From: Chloroflexia bacterium SDU3-3
Lineage (GTDB): Bacteria; Chloroflexota; Chloroflexia; Chloroflexales; Roseiflexaceae
Assembly: GCA_009268125.1 (NCBI GenBank)
Contig: WBOU01000007.1
Span: 62,001-126,000, forward strand
Reading direction: 5' to 3'
DNA: 64,000 nucleotides
The notes under the pieces: model-generated
The model's input: the letters and a program-made list of their open reading frames with translations, nothing else
What the model was told of the DNA's origin: nothing
Database searches by the model: none
Position numbers and translations under genes: made by a program
Part shown: piece after piece, positions 1-7,459 of the stretch
Numbering within the stretch: the first letter of the stretch is position 1
Layout: every line of letters begins with the position of its first letter

Positions 1-407
1 GCCACCAGCTCGCGCTCGCGCTCGGCCAGGCCCGCCAGCAGTTCGCCCAGCCGCGCCATATCGCTGCGGCGCTGGGCCTCCTCCTCGGGGCTGCCGGGGG
101 CGGCGTGGCCGTGGGCGGCCTCCAGCGGGGCCTCGTCGCGGCGCGCCCGCAGGTGGTCGATGCCCACGCGCTGGGCGATGGTGAACAGCCATGTGGAAAA
201 CGCGCCCAGATCGCTGCGGTAGCGCTCGCGGGCCACCCAGGCCTTCTCGAAGGTGGCGGCGGTCAGATCCTCGGCCAGCGCGCTATCGCCGAAGCGGTAG
301 CGGAAGAAGTTGTAGACGCGCGGCAGCTGCTCGGCGTACACCGCGTCCCAATCGACCGGCTCGCTCTCGGCCGTTTGTCGCTTCAGTGCGCGCGACCACA
401 TGCTCAT
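1..407 (-). CDS. ECF-type RNA polymerase sigma factor (3' end cut by window edge)
   Basis: The frame is open from an ATG at 407 to the left edge, so the C-terminus is missing. The 135 visible residues hold a sigma-70 region 2: an acidic start (EPVDWDAVYAEQLPRVYNFF), then RFGDSALAEDLTAATFEKAW and GAFSTWLFTIAQRVGIDHLR. A linker and the beginning of region 4 (LAERERELVA) follow. This is the layout of ECF sigma factors, which bind core RNA polymerase and recognise stress promoters. Another in-frame ATG lies two codons downstream. Any anti-sigma gene would lie outside the window. The family is clear; the regulon is unknown. Confidence 0.85.
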   Translation of the reverse strand, partial: MSMWSRALKRQTAESEPVDWDAVYAEQLPRVYNFFRYRFGDSALAEDLTAATFEKAWVARERYRSDLGAFSTWLFTIAQRVGIDHLRARRDEAPLEAAHGHAAPGSPEEEAQRRSDMARLGELLAGLAERERELV

Positions 408-419
408 GCCTCATGATAC

Positions 420-575
420 GGATGGCTGAGAAAAGTATCACATACCATCGCCGCGATCTTTTCAAAATGCGAAAGGCCGCTTGTTCACAGCGCTTTCTGT
501 ATAAAAAGGATGCCGAGCGCAGGATCGCCGATGTTTTGCCCTTCGCGCCTTCGTGTCTTCGTGGTGAAAAGTGGG
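420..575. other. Intergenic region with one copy of a dispersed repeat
   Basis: This gap separates ccmB from the ECF sigma gene. At 541-570 it holds a copy (read on the minus strand) of a short element with the core ACCACGAAGACACGAAGG, also found near 19.2, 52.2 and 54.7 kb. The promoter of the sigma gene should lie here, but I see no convincing -35/-10 pair. Confidence 0.6.
541..570 (-). repeat. Dispersed ACCACGAAG-type intergenic repeat, copy 1
   Basis: On the minus strand the copy contains ACCACGAAGACACGAAGG followed by CGCGAAG. It shares this core with copies at 19177-19218, 52147-52230 and 54721-54743. It lies just beyond the ccmB stop codon. Function unknown; a short non-coding repeat is the safest label. 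Confidence 0.65.
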
Positions 576-1301
576 CTAGGCCTCCCAGACGCTGCGGAAC
601 AGGAACAGCGAGGCCACCACCAGCGCCAGCGTGAAGGCCAGCAGCACCTGGATGGAGCCAAGCCCGCCCGCCCAGGTCTCGCCCTGCAGCGCCAGGGCCG
701 TGCCACGGATGGCGATCGCCATGGGCGGGATGATGATCGGGAAGGACAGCACGGCGAACAGCGCGCCCTTGGCGCTGGCCCGCGCGATGATTGCCGCGAT
801 CAGGGTGGTGGAGGCCACCAGTGCCAGATTGCCCGCCAGCAGCAGCGCGATCAGCAGGCCGGGGTTGCCCACCCGCACGCGCAGCATGGCCACGAACAGC
901 GGCGCGGTCACCACATCCAGCGCCAGCAGCAGCACTAGGTTGAACAGCAGCTTGCCCACGAACACGGCCAGCGGCGGCGCGGCCAGCCGCAGCGCCAGCG
1001 CCGTGCGGCTCTCCTCCTCCTGCACGAAGGCGCGGGCCAGCCCGGTGAAGGCCGCGAACAGCAGCGCCAGCCACAGCAGCGCGGCATGGATCATGGGCAG
1101 GTCGGTGTTGGCCAGCGGCGCTATCGGCCCCACGCCCAGGCTGATCGCGATCACGCTGCTGACGGCGAACAGCAGCAGCGCGTTGATGGCGTAACGGGTG
1201 CGCAGCTCGGCGCGCATGTCTTTGCGGAAGACCGCCCACGCGGCGGGCCAGAGCGCAGGCTCGGCGTGGTGCGGCGTGTGGGTTGCCTGGGTCTGCTCCA
1301 T
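576..1301 (-). CDS. ccmB: Heme exporter protein B (CcmB), ABC transporter membrane subunit
   Basis: The 241-residue protein has a short soluble N-terminus containing AVFRKDMRAELRTRY, then six hydrophobic segments, the last ending at FLFRSVWEA. This matches CcmB (usually about 220 residues), which with CcmA forms the ABC module of cytochrome c maturation; that module acts on the heme chaperone CcmE at the membrane. The start lies one base beyond the ccmA stop codon, so the two genes are surely co-transcribed. ccmC, ccmE and ccmF are not in the window and may be elsewhere. The ABC-2-like look of CcmB leaves some room for another small exporter, but the pairing with a CcmA-size ATPase favours CcmB. 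Confidence 0.85.
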   Translation of the reverse strand: MEQTQATHTPHHAEPALWPAAWAVFRKDMRAELRTRYAINALLLFAVSSVIAISLGVGPIAPLANTDLPMIHAALLWLALLFAAFTGLARAFVQEEESRTALALRLAAPPLAVFVGKLLFNLVLLLALDVVTAPLFVAMLRVRVGNPGLLIALLLAGNLALVASTTLIAAIIARASAKGALFAVLSFPIIIPPMAIAIRGTALALQGETWAGGLGSIQVLLAFTLALVVASLFLFRSVWEA

Positions 1302-1302
1302 G

Positions 1303-1917
1303 CTATACCCCCAGCCGCAGCAGATAGTCGCCGTGGCGCAGCTCGCGCTGGTCGTTGGTGGCGATCACGGCCACGCCGCGCTGGCGCTGGCGCTGGATGA
1401 CCGACTCGACCAGCGCCGCGCCACGCTCATCCAGCATCACGGTCGGCTCATCTAGCAGCAGCACCGGCGGCTCGTGCAGCAGCGCGTAGGCGTACTTCAG
1501 CCGGTATGCCATGCCCGAGGAGAAGGTGGCCAGCAGGTCGTCGCCGCGACCGCCCAGCCCCACCTCGTCCAGCAGCCGCTCTAGCTCGGCGCGGCCACGG
1601 CGCAGCCCGCGCACGCTGGCGAAGAAAGCCAGATTCTCCAGCGCGGTCAGCTCGCGGTAGAGCTGGAGGTCAGGCGCGACCCAGCCCACCAGCCCGCTGG
1701 CCGCCTCGGGGCGGTAGCGCGCCCCATCCACAATATAGGCCACGCTGCCGCCCGATGGGCGCTGCAGGCCGCACAGCACCCGCAGCAGCGAGCTTTTGCC
1801 GCTGCCATTGGCCCCAGCCACCACCAGCACCTCGCCCTGGCGCAGGCTCAGCGAGATGTGCTCCATCACGCGGCGCGGGCCATAGTCGATCGTCACATGC
1901 TCAAGCTCAAGCTGCAT
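1303..1917 (-). CDS. ccmA: Heme exporter ATP-binding protein (CcmA)
   Basis: This 204-residue ABC ATPase has Walker A GANGSGKSS near residue 35, an ABC-signature region altered to FSSGMAYRLKYAYALL, Walker B VLLLDEP and a switch region ending VIATNDQREL. The small size and a single domain fit CcmA, which powers the CcmABCD complex of c-type cytochrome maturation. It lies directly upstream of ccmB and 20 bp downstream of the site-2-type protease gene, so the three minus-strand genes probably form one transcript. The signature LSSGM-like motif rather than LSGGQ is common in CcmA. Confidence 0.88.
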   Translation of the reverse strand: MQLELEHVTIDYGPRRVMEHISLSLRQGEVLVVAGANGSGKSSLLRVLCGLQRPSGGSVAYIVDGARYRPEAASGLVGWVAPDLQLYRELTALENLAFFASVRGLRRGRAELERLLDEVGLGGRGDDLLATFSSGMAYRLKYAYALLHEPPVLLLDEPTVMLDERGAALVESVIQRQRQRGVAVIATNDQRELRHGDYLLRLGV

Positions 1918-1937
1918 TTCGCAAACCTATCTCAGAA

Positions 1938-3101
1938 TCAGGCTCCCACGGTGCGAAGCGGATCGGGCATAAACAGCAGCACAAACAGCACCAGCCCGAT
2001 CACGGCCAGCGCGCGGTGCCAGAACCCCAGCGGCTCGATGTCGTTGAGCGGGGCGGGGTGCTTCGGCCCGATCAGCAGGATCATCGCGCCCCAGATCAGC
2101 CAGCTGGCGCTCTGGGTCACGCCCAGCACCGCGCACAGCGCCAGCATGCCGTAGGCCAGCCAGTCGGCCCAGCGCCCCAGCAGCGCGTAGGCCACATGGC
2201 CGCCATCTAGCTGGCCCACCGGCAGCATGTTGATCATCGTCACCAGCAGGCCGATCCAGGCGGCCATGGCCACGGCGTTCAGCTGCACATCCGCGCCGCC
2301 CGCCGTGGGCAGCCACTGGCCGTGCACGGCGTACTTGAGCAGGGCATAGAGGATCGAATTGCCCTCCTGCAGGTAGCCGTGGGCCAGCATGTCGGGTGTG
2401 GGGCTGGCCACGGGCGATGTGGCCAGGCCGTAGAGCAGCAGCGGGATGGCCACCGCCAGCCCGGCCAGCGGCCCGGCGACGCCGATCTCCAGCACGCTGC
2501 GGCGATCCTCCATTGGCTCGCGCTGCACGATCACCGCGCCCATGGTGCCGGTGAAGGTGATGATGCCAAAGGGCGTGGGGATGGGCGGGATGGGGATGAA
2601 GTAGGGTAGGCTCACCGGGGCCTGGCGCAGCCGCCCGACCACGTAGTGGCCCATCTCGTGGGCAAACAGGATGCCCATGAGCGTGGCGGCGAACGGCAGC
2701 CCGCCCAGCAGCAGCCCTGGGCTGGCCAGCAGCAGCCCTGGGCTGGCGGCCAGCTCGGGGTGCGCGCTGATCGCGCCGGTGAGCAGCACCGTGGCCAGGG
2801 TGAGCACGAACAGCAGCGCGGGCAGCCCCAGCCGTGGCGGCGTGCGCACCACCACCCCCGGCATGGCCAGCAGCTCGTGCTGCCCGTGGTCGCGGCGCAG
2901 GAACGGCGTGAAGCCGACCTGCTCGACTCGCGCGCGGATCTGGCGGTAGCCCGCCGCGCTGGTGTCGCCCACCGCACCACGCAGCAGCAGGCTGCCCCGC
3001 GCATCCCACGACCAGCTCTCTATCTCCATCAGGCCCCCGAGCGCGGCGCTCACATGCGCTGCGGCGTTGGCCTGCTCGGTCTGTTCAATCGCTGCGCCCA
3101 A
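1938..3101 (-). CDS. Site-2-type membrane zinc metalloprotease (M50 family)
   Basis: The 387-residue protein starts with a soluble domain of about 115 residues, followed by six or more membrane segments. Segment 2 carries the zinc motif HEMGH (in FAHEMGHYVVG), and a later segment has NMLPVGQLDGGH, the NPDG-like third zinc ligand of M50 proteases. Such enzymes cleave membrane-embedded substrates. The N-terminal domain resembles that of plant/cyanobacterial EGY-type members, which also lack a PDZ domain. A perfect 21-bp tandem duplication at 2706-2747 encodes the repeat ASPGLLL-ASPGLLL between the first two membrane segments. A TGGTATACT promoter motif lies upstream at 3177-3185. Confidence 0.87.
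   Translation of the reverse strand: MGAAIEQTEQANAAAHVSAALGGLMEIESWSWDARGSLLLRGAVGDTSAAGYRQIRARVEQVGFTPFLRRDHGQHELLAMPGVVVRTPPRLGLPALLFVLTLATVLLTGAISAHPELAASPGLLLASPGLLLGGLPFAATLMGILFAHEMGHYVVGRLRQAPVSLPYFIPIPPIPTPFGIITFTGTMGAVIVQREPMEDRRSVLEIGVAGPLAGLAVAIPLLLYGLATSPVASPTPDMLAHGYLQEGNSILYALLKYAVHGQWLPTAGGADVQLNAVAMAAWIGLLVTMINMLPVGQLDGGHVAYALLGRWADWLAYGMLALCAVLGVTQSASWLIWGAMILLIGPKHPAPLNDIEPLGFWHRALAVIGLVLFVLLFMPDPLRTVGA
2706..2747 (-). repeat. Perfect 21-bp tandem duplication inside the M50 protease gene
   Basis: Two identical adjacent 21-bp units (2706-2726 and 2727-2747) encode the seven-residue segment ASPGLLL twice. The duplication keeps the frame and looks like recent slippage in a loop or membrane-edge region. 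Confidence 0.8.
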
Positions 3102-3176
3102 ACCTGCTCTCCCTCTTCACCCAGCCCTGCGCGGGCTGGTGATACGAAGCCGTCTATGGCTTCCCGAAGCCACGCC

Positions 3177-3185
3177 AGTATACCA
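3177..3185 (-). promoter_or_regulatory. Extended -10 promoter element (TGGTATACT) for the M50-ccmA-ccmB operon
   Basis: Read on the minus strand, TGG precedes TATACT, 76-84 bases upstream of the protease start. It is the same TG-N-TATAMT form seen at most promoters in this window. I see no clear -35. Confidence 0.55.
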
Positions 3186-3222
3186 CGCTCACTGTACTCT
3201 CACCCCTGGCGATTTTGCATCT

Positions 3223-3231
3223 TGCTATAAT
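3223..3231 (+). promoter_or_regulatory. Extended -10 promoter element (TGCTATAAT)
   Basis: TGC-TATAAT lies 55 bases upstream of the ATG of the histidine kinase at 3286 and forms a divergent promoter pair with the minus-strand element at 3177-3185. Confidence 0.65.
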
Positions 3232-3285
3232 GCAGCTGCACACGATCCTTCCATCGGTGCTGCAATTCTAGCTTCTGGTGCACCT

Positions 3286-4746
3286 ATGAACTTTGCGATC
3301 TCGCTCCGCCAGCGCCTGACGATCTCCTACATTAGCTTCTTCGCAGCCGCCCTGATTGTCCTCGATATCGGCCTCTACCTGCTGGTCTGCCAGGCGATGA
3401 TGAGCAGCGTGGACAACGAGCTGCGGCTGGGCGCGCAGCTGGTGCAGCAGGATTTCACCACCAGCAACGAGTCGTTCCAGGTCTACTATGGGCCGCGCCG
3501 CTTGCTGCCGCCGCCCTCGATCAGCGATTTCGGCGGCACCAACCTGTTTGTGCAGATCTACCGCCAGGATGGCGAGCGGGTCGCGCTCTCCTCGAACATG
3601 CCCGAGTCGCTGGTGCCCGACCTTGAGCTGGACAGTAAATCATTCCAGGCGGCCATGGGCAACACAGCGGTGGCCCACACCGCGCTGCATGGCACCGTGC
3701 GCATGCGCGAGTGGGTGATGCCGCTCACCTTCCGGGGCGAGGTCGTGGGCGTCATCCAGGTGGTGCGCTCCATGCGCGAGATCGACGAGGTGCTGCAGCT
3801 GTTCGCCTACTCGCTGCTGGGCGGCGGCCTGATCGTGCTGATCGCCGCCGCGCGGGGTGGCGCGTGGCTCACCAGCGCGGCCTTCATGCCGATCAACGAG
3901 ATCGCTGACACCACCCAGAGCATTGTGCGTGCCGAGGACTTGACCCGCCGCGTGCCTGTGCCCGTGGCTCAGGATGAGCTGCACCGCCTGACGCTCACCA
4001 TCAACGACATGCTGGCGCGCCTCGACCAGCAGTTCCAGGCCCAGCGCCGCTTCATCGCCGATGTCTCGCACGAGCTGCGCACGCCGCTGGCTGCCATGCG
4101 CGGCAATATCGAGGTGCTCGATCGCGGTGCCGCGCGCGACCCCGCGCTGCTCTCCGAGTCGCTGGCCGACATGCGCAGCGAGGTCAACCGGCTCATTCGC
4201 CTAGTGAACGACCTGCTGCTGCTGGCCCAGAGCGAGTCGGGGCTGGAGATGCGCCACGAGCCGGTGGAGCTGGACACGCTGCTGCTGGAGGTGCACCGTG
4301 AGCTGCGCCCGCTGGCGCTGGGCGTCACGCTGCGGCTGGGTAGCGAGGATCAGGTGAGCGTGATGGGCGACCGCGACCGGCTGAAGCAGGCCCTGCTGAA
4401 TCTGGCGGTGAATGCCATCCAGCACACCCCATCCGGCGGCAGCGTGACGCTGAACCTAGCCTCGCAGGGCGAGTTTGCCGCGATCAGCGTGGTGGACACC
4501 GGCTACGGCATCGCCCCCGAGGATCTGCCCCATATCTTCGAGCGCTTCTACCGCGCCGATCAGGCCCGCACGCGGGTGCGTGGCGGCGCGGGCCTGGGGC
4601 TCTCGCTGGTGCACTGGATAGCTGACGCCCACGGCGGCACAGTGAGCGTCGAGAGCACCATGGGCGCGGGCAGCACCTTCACCCTGCGCATCCCGCGCAT
4701 CCCGACACCCCTGGCGATTGTTGTGGATGACGAAGCAGAAATATAA
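3286..4746 (+). CDS. HAMP-containing sensor histidine kinase
   Basis: I start this 486-residue protein at ATG 3286 (MNFAISLRQRLTISY), because the upstream frame crosses the promoter at 3223-3231. Order: membrane segment near residues 15-38, extracytoplasmic sensor of about 135 residues, second membrane segment, HAMP linker, dimerisation domain with the phospho-accepting His in SHELRTPLAA, and an ATPase domain with N box NLAVNAIQHTPSGG, G1 DTGYGI and G2 GAGLGL. It should sense an outside signal and phosphorylate a regulator, but no response regulator gene is adjacent. The last residues, PLAIVVDDEAEI, look like the start of a receiver domain that was lost (see the 4708-4793 entry). Confidence 0.9.
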   Translation: MNFAISLRQRLTISYISFFAAALIVLDIGLYLLVCQAMMSSVDNELRLGAQLVQQDFTTSNESFQVYYGPRRLLPPPSISDFGGTNLFVQIYRQDGERVALSSNMPESLVPDLELDSKSFQAAMGNTAVAHTALHGTVRMREWVMPLTFRGEVVGVIQVVRSMREIDEVLQLFAYSLLGGGLIVLIAAARGGAWLTSAAFMPINEIADTTQSIVRAEDLTRRVPVPVAQDELHRLTLTINDMLARLDQQFQAQRRFIADVSHELRTPLAAMRGNIEVLDRGAARDPALLSESLADMRSEVNRLIRLVNDLLLLAQSESGLEMRHEPVELDTLLLEVHRELRPLALGVTLRLGSEDQVSVMGDRDRLKQALLNLAVNAIQHTPSGGSVTLNLASQGEFAAISVVDTGYGIAPEDLPHIFERFYRADQARTRVRGGAGLGLSLVHWIADAHGGTVSVESTMGAGSTFTLRIPRIPTPLAIVVDDEAEI

Positions 4747-4793
4747 GCAGGTTGCACAGCTGACATTTTTTTTAGATAACAGCGCAACCCAAC
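4708..4793 (+). pseudogene. Remnant of a response-regulator receiver domain
   Basis: The kinase ends PLAIVVDDEAEI, which is the beta-1 strand and acidic pair of a receiver domain. Directly after its stop, the +2-shifted frame reads KQVAQLTFFLDNSA, which continues the expected first helix. The resemblance stops after about 25 codons, before the next promoter at 4823. The simplest reading is a receiver gene or fused domain destroyed by a frameshift and deletion. This rests on a short match and could be chance. Confidence 0.4.
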
Positions 4794-4822
4794 GATGGGC
4801 GCTATCGATAGGGAAATGCCTG

Positions 4823-4831
4823 TGCTATAAT
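4823..4831 (+). promoter_or_regulatory. Extended -10 promoter element (TGCTATAAT)
   Basis: TGC-TATAAT sits 49 bases upstream of the pseudo-kinase ATG at 4880. It is one reason to prefer that start over the longer frame that opens at 4718. Confidence 0.65.
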
Positions 4832-4879
4832 ACCCAAACTTCAATTATCCGTGGGCGTGAACCTATTGCGGAAAAGCGT

Positions 4880-6514
4880 ATGCGCGAGTCGCGTCCTATC
4901 CTCAGCCCTTCGATGGATGTTGTCTGGGTTCAGCGGCACACTATGGTCAACCGCGCGATGCTGGGCGGCGGCCTTACCCTTGCTGCCCTGGGAATCGCAG
5001 GTCTGCTCAATCAGCCAATGCAAGCTCTTGAGATGTCAATTTCCCCGTCGGTGGCGCTGCTGGCGAGCGCTATCTGGCTGCTGGCGGCCTATCTGTTTGG
5101 CCGTTTCCAGCAGGCGGCGCTCAGCGGGTGGATGCTGGTGGTATTCTGCGTGGGCTGGTGGTCGCTGGCCATGTATATGCTGCCTAGCTATATGCTGGCG
5201 CTGCTGCCCGCCGCGCTGCTGCCTGTCGCCCTCGCCGGGCTGCTGCTGAACCGCACCTCGCTGGTGGCCACGGCGGCGCTGACGGTCGGCCTGCTGTGGC
5301 TGCTGGCCTCGGGGGCGCTGCCGCCTGCCGCGCTGGCCCAGCCTGGGCTGCCGCTGACCGAGTCCCAGTTTGCCATGGCTGTGGTCAGCTGCGCCACCGT
5401 GCTGCTCATGCTTATGCTGCTGCCCATGCGCACCGCGCAGATCGCGCTCACCCGCCAGATCGCCGACCGCGATGCGGCCCAGGCCCGCCTGCTGCAGGCC
5501 AGCGCCACAATCGAGCGCGAGCGCGATGCCGCACGGGTCTATAGCCAGCACCAGGCCGCGCACCTCGATCAGGTGGCGTGCAAGCTCCGCGATGGCCTGA
5601 TCGCCATCGACGCCAGCGGCAATGTGACCCACGCCAACGCCATGGCCCGCCAGATCTACGCCGACATCACCCGCCAGCCCGACGCGGTGTTCTCGCTCAA
5701 GGCGCTTGAGTCAGCCCTGGCCGCCTCATCCGAGGGGCTGGGCCAGGTCGAGATCGTGCCGCTGCCCGCGCAGGGCCTGGCCGCCGAGGCTTCCTTCACC
5801 CACGTGCTGATCGACCACCGCGATGAGGCCCGGCTCGCCCGCCTGCGCGGCGAGCTGCTGGGCATGCTGGCCGACGAGATGCGCAACCCGCTCACATCCA
5901 TGGTCACGGCGCTCGACCTGACCCTGGGCCAGCGCAACCTGCCCGAGGAGGCCGACCGCGTGCTGATCGGCGCGCGCCAGAGCGGCCAGCGCCTGCTGGA
6001 GCTGGTGACGATGCTGCTAGAGATCGGGCAGCTGGAAAAGAACCCGGCGGTGCTGCGCCGCTCGCAGCTCGCGCTCTCGCGTGTGATCGAGAGCGGGATC
6101 GCCCAGATGTCGCCCATGGCCCAGCGCGGCGCGATCACGGTCTCGGTCGAGCACGCAGGCGAGAGCGTGATCGCCATCGACAGCGAGCGTCTGCAGCGCG
6201 CCTTCTGCTACCTGCTGGAGCAGGCGCTGCGCCAAAGCCCGCCCTACAGCGTGGTGCAGGTGCGCACCCGCCGCGCCGAGGCCAACCTGGTGGTGCAGAT
6301 CGTGGATCAGGGCGCGGGCCGCGTGGCCCAGCAGAGCGAGCAGATCTTCCGCAAGGATACCCGCGACCGCAGCATCACCTCGCTCGGCCTGATCTATAGC
6401 AAGCTGGTGATCGAGGCTCACGGCGGGCGAGTCTGGGCCGAGAGCACCGGCGGCCAGGGCAGCGTCTACAGCTTCTCGCTGCCGGTGCATCGGCAAGAGC
6501 TGGTTGCGCCATAG
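4880..6514 (+). CDS. Membrane-bound pseudo-histidine kinase
   Basis: This 544-residue protein starts at ATG 4880 (MRESRPILSPSMD), downstream of a TGCTATAAT element. It has about six membrane segments, a coiled coil, a PAS-like domain (LRDGLIAIDASGNVTHANAMA), a DHp-like helix pair and an ATPase-like domain ending in GGRVWAESTGGQGSVYSFSLPV. The catalytic residues are gone: the His of the usual SHELRTPL is Asp (LADEMRNPLTSM), the N box reads FCYLLEQALRQSP without its Asn, G1 is DQGAG and G2 is ITSLGL. It can hardly autophosphorylate. A role as a partner or allosteric regulator of the neighbouring active kinase is an inference. Confidence 0.85.
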   Translation: MRESRPILSPSMDVVWVQRHTMVNRAMLGGGLTLAALGIAGLLNQPMQALEMSISPSVALLASAIWLLAAYLFGRFQQAALSGWMLVVFCVGWWSLAMYMLPSYMLALLPAALLPVALAGLLLNRTSLVATAALTVGLLWLLASGALPPAALAQPGLPLTESQFAMAVVSCATVLLMLMLLPMRTAQIALTRQIADRDAAQARLLQASATIERERDAARVYSQHQAAHLDQVACKLRDGLIAIDASGNVTHANAMARQIYADITRQPDAVFSLKALESALAASSEGLGQVEIVPLPAQGLAAEASFTHVLIDHRDEARLARLRGELLGMLADEMRNPLTSMVTALDLTLGQRNLPEEADRVLIGARQSGQRLLELVTMLLEIGQLEKNPAVLRRSQLALSRVIESGIAQMSPMAQRGAITVSVEHAGESVIAIDSERLQRAFCYLLEQALRQSPPYSVVQVRTRRAEANLVVQIVDQGAGRVAQQSEQIFRKDTRDRSITSLGLIYSKLVIEAHGGRVWAESTGGQGSVYSFSLPVHRQELVAP

Positions 6515-6540
6515 GCGGGGGTATCGGCATGGCTGGATAT

Positions 6541-6555
6541 GTGTTATACTAACAC
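6541..6555 (+). promoter_or_regulatory. Palindromic operator overlapping an extended -10 element
   Basis: GTGTTA-TAC-TAACAC is a perfect 6+3+6 palindrome, and it contains TGT-TATACT (6542-6550), an extended -10 box. A repressor bound here would cover the -10. It lies 27 bases after the pseudo-kinase stop and ahead of the metallophosphoesterase. Confidence 0.5.
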
Positions 6556-6563
6556 CAAGAGAT

Positions 6564-6597
6564 GCGAGGGAGCTTTGTGCTATCCCTCGCTTTTTTT
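6564..6597 (+). terminator. Intrinsic terminator, possibly an attenuator before the metallophosphoesterase
   Basis: The stem GCGAGGGA (6564-6571) pairs with TCCCTCGC (6583-6590) and is followed by seven T. It lies between the TATACT box at 6545-6550 and the start codon at 6618. It could simply terminate the upstream transcript, or attenuate the transcript that starts near 6557. Confidence 0.75.
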
Positions 6598-6617
6598 GCG
6601 TAGCAGCGGGCGAAACA

Positions 6618-7295
6618 ATGCAGTTTCTCACAGTGAGCGACGAGGTTGTTCCGGCGGTCTACAGCTTGAATATCAAAGAGCGATTTTCGCAAGTGCAGAT
6701 CGTTCTGGGCTGCGGCGACCTTCCGTATTACTACCTTGAATTTATTGTCACCATGCTGGGCCTGCCGTGCTTCTACGTCTATGGCAACCACGATACCGTG
6801 GAGCAGACATCGGGCGGCGAAGTGCTGTATGGCGCACGTGGATGTACGCTGGTTGAAGATCGCGTGATCAATCACCAGGGCTGGCTTATCGGTGGGCTGG
6901 GCGGCAGCATCCGCTACAACGATGACGAGGCCCCCCAGTACACCGACCAGCAGATGCTGATGCGGATCTGGAAGATGACCCCGCAGCTGCTGCTGAACAA
7001 AGTGCGGCATGGTCGCCATATCGACATTTTGCTCACCCACTCGCCGCCGATTGGGATCCATAATGGCCCAGATCGGCCACATCGCGGGTTCAAGGCGTTT
7101 CTGAACTTCATGGATCGTTTCCAGCCGCGCTATCTGATCCATGGTCACATCCATCGGTCCTATGGCTTTAGCCCGGTGACAGAAACGCGCTATAAGGATA
7201 CACTGGTGGTAAACACTGCGGGGCACCGCCTGCTTACCGCCCAGCTTGGCAATGAGGCACCAACGTCATCAACGCTCGATGGCAAAATTATCTGA
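6618..7295 (+). CDS. Calcineurin-like metallophosphoesterase
   Basis: The 225-residue protein starts at ATG 6618 (MQFLTVSDEVVPAVYS). The longer frame from 6504 would run through the terminator and operator upstream. The dimetal motifs appear in order: SDE near residue 7 in place of the usual DxH, GCGDLP, GNHD, THSPP and HGHIH. These bind two metal ions that hydrolyse a phosphoester; the substrate is not evident. The compact size without membrane segments suggests a cytosolic enzyme. The first motif variant SDE is what I would expect for one bacterial subgroup of the family, but I cannot confirm it here. Regulation may involve the operator and the hairpin directly upstream. Confidence 0.85.
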   Translation: MQFLTVSDEVVPAVYSLNIKERFSQVQIVLGCGDLPYYYLEFIVTMLGLPCFYVYGNHDTVEQTSGGEVLYGARGCTLVEDRVINHQGWLIGGLGGSIRYNDDEAPQYTDQQMLMRIWKMTPQLLLNKVRHGRHIDILLTHSPPIGIHNGPDRPHRGFKAFLNFMDRFQPRYLIHGHIHRSYGFSPVTETRYKDTLVVNTAGHRLLTAQLGNEAPTSSTLDGKII

Positions 7296-7459
7296 TCGTA
7301 CTTCGGCCTGCGTGCTATGGCGCGCAGCATAGGTGTCATTGATGCACTACATTGTTGCGTGTCGAACCGTTTGGCCGATAGATTCTTCTGCGAAACGGCT
7401 TGCCAGCGTTGGCGGCTACCGGCATCGTTGTCCGGCGTAGCTGATTCGGGAGAGAATCT

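Noticed and set aside
2962-3285. Upstream extension of the sensor kinase frame
   Set aside because: The extension crosses the divergent promoters (TATAAT at 3226) and overlaps the M50 gene; ATG 3286 gives a normal kinase N-terminus.
4718-4879. Upstream extension of the pseudo-kinase
   Set aside because: It overlaps the end of the preceding kinase and crosses the TGCTATAAT element at 4823-4831; ATG 4880 is preferred.
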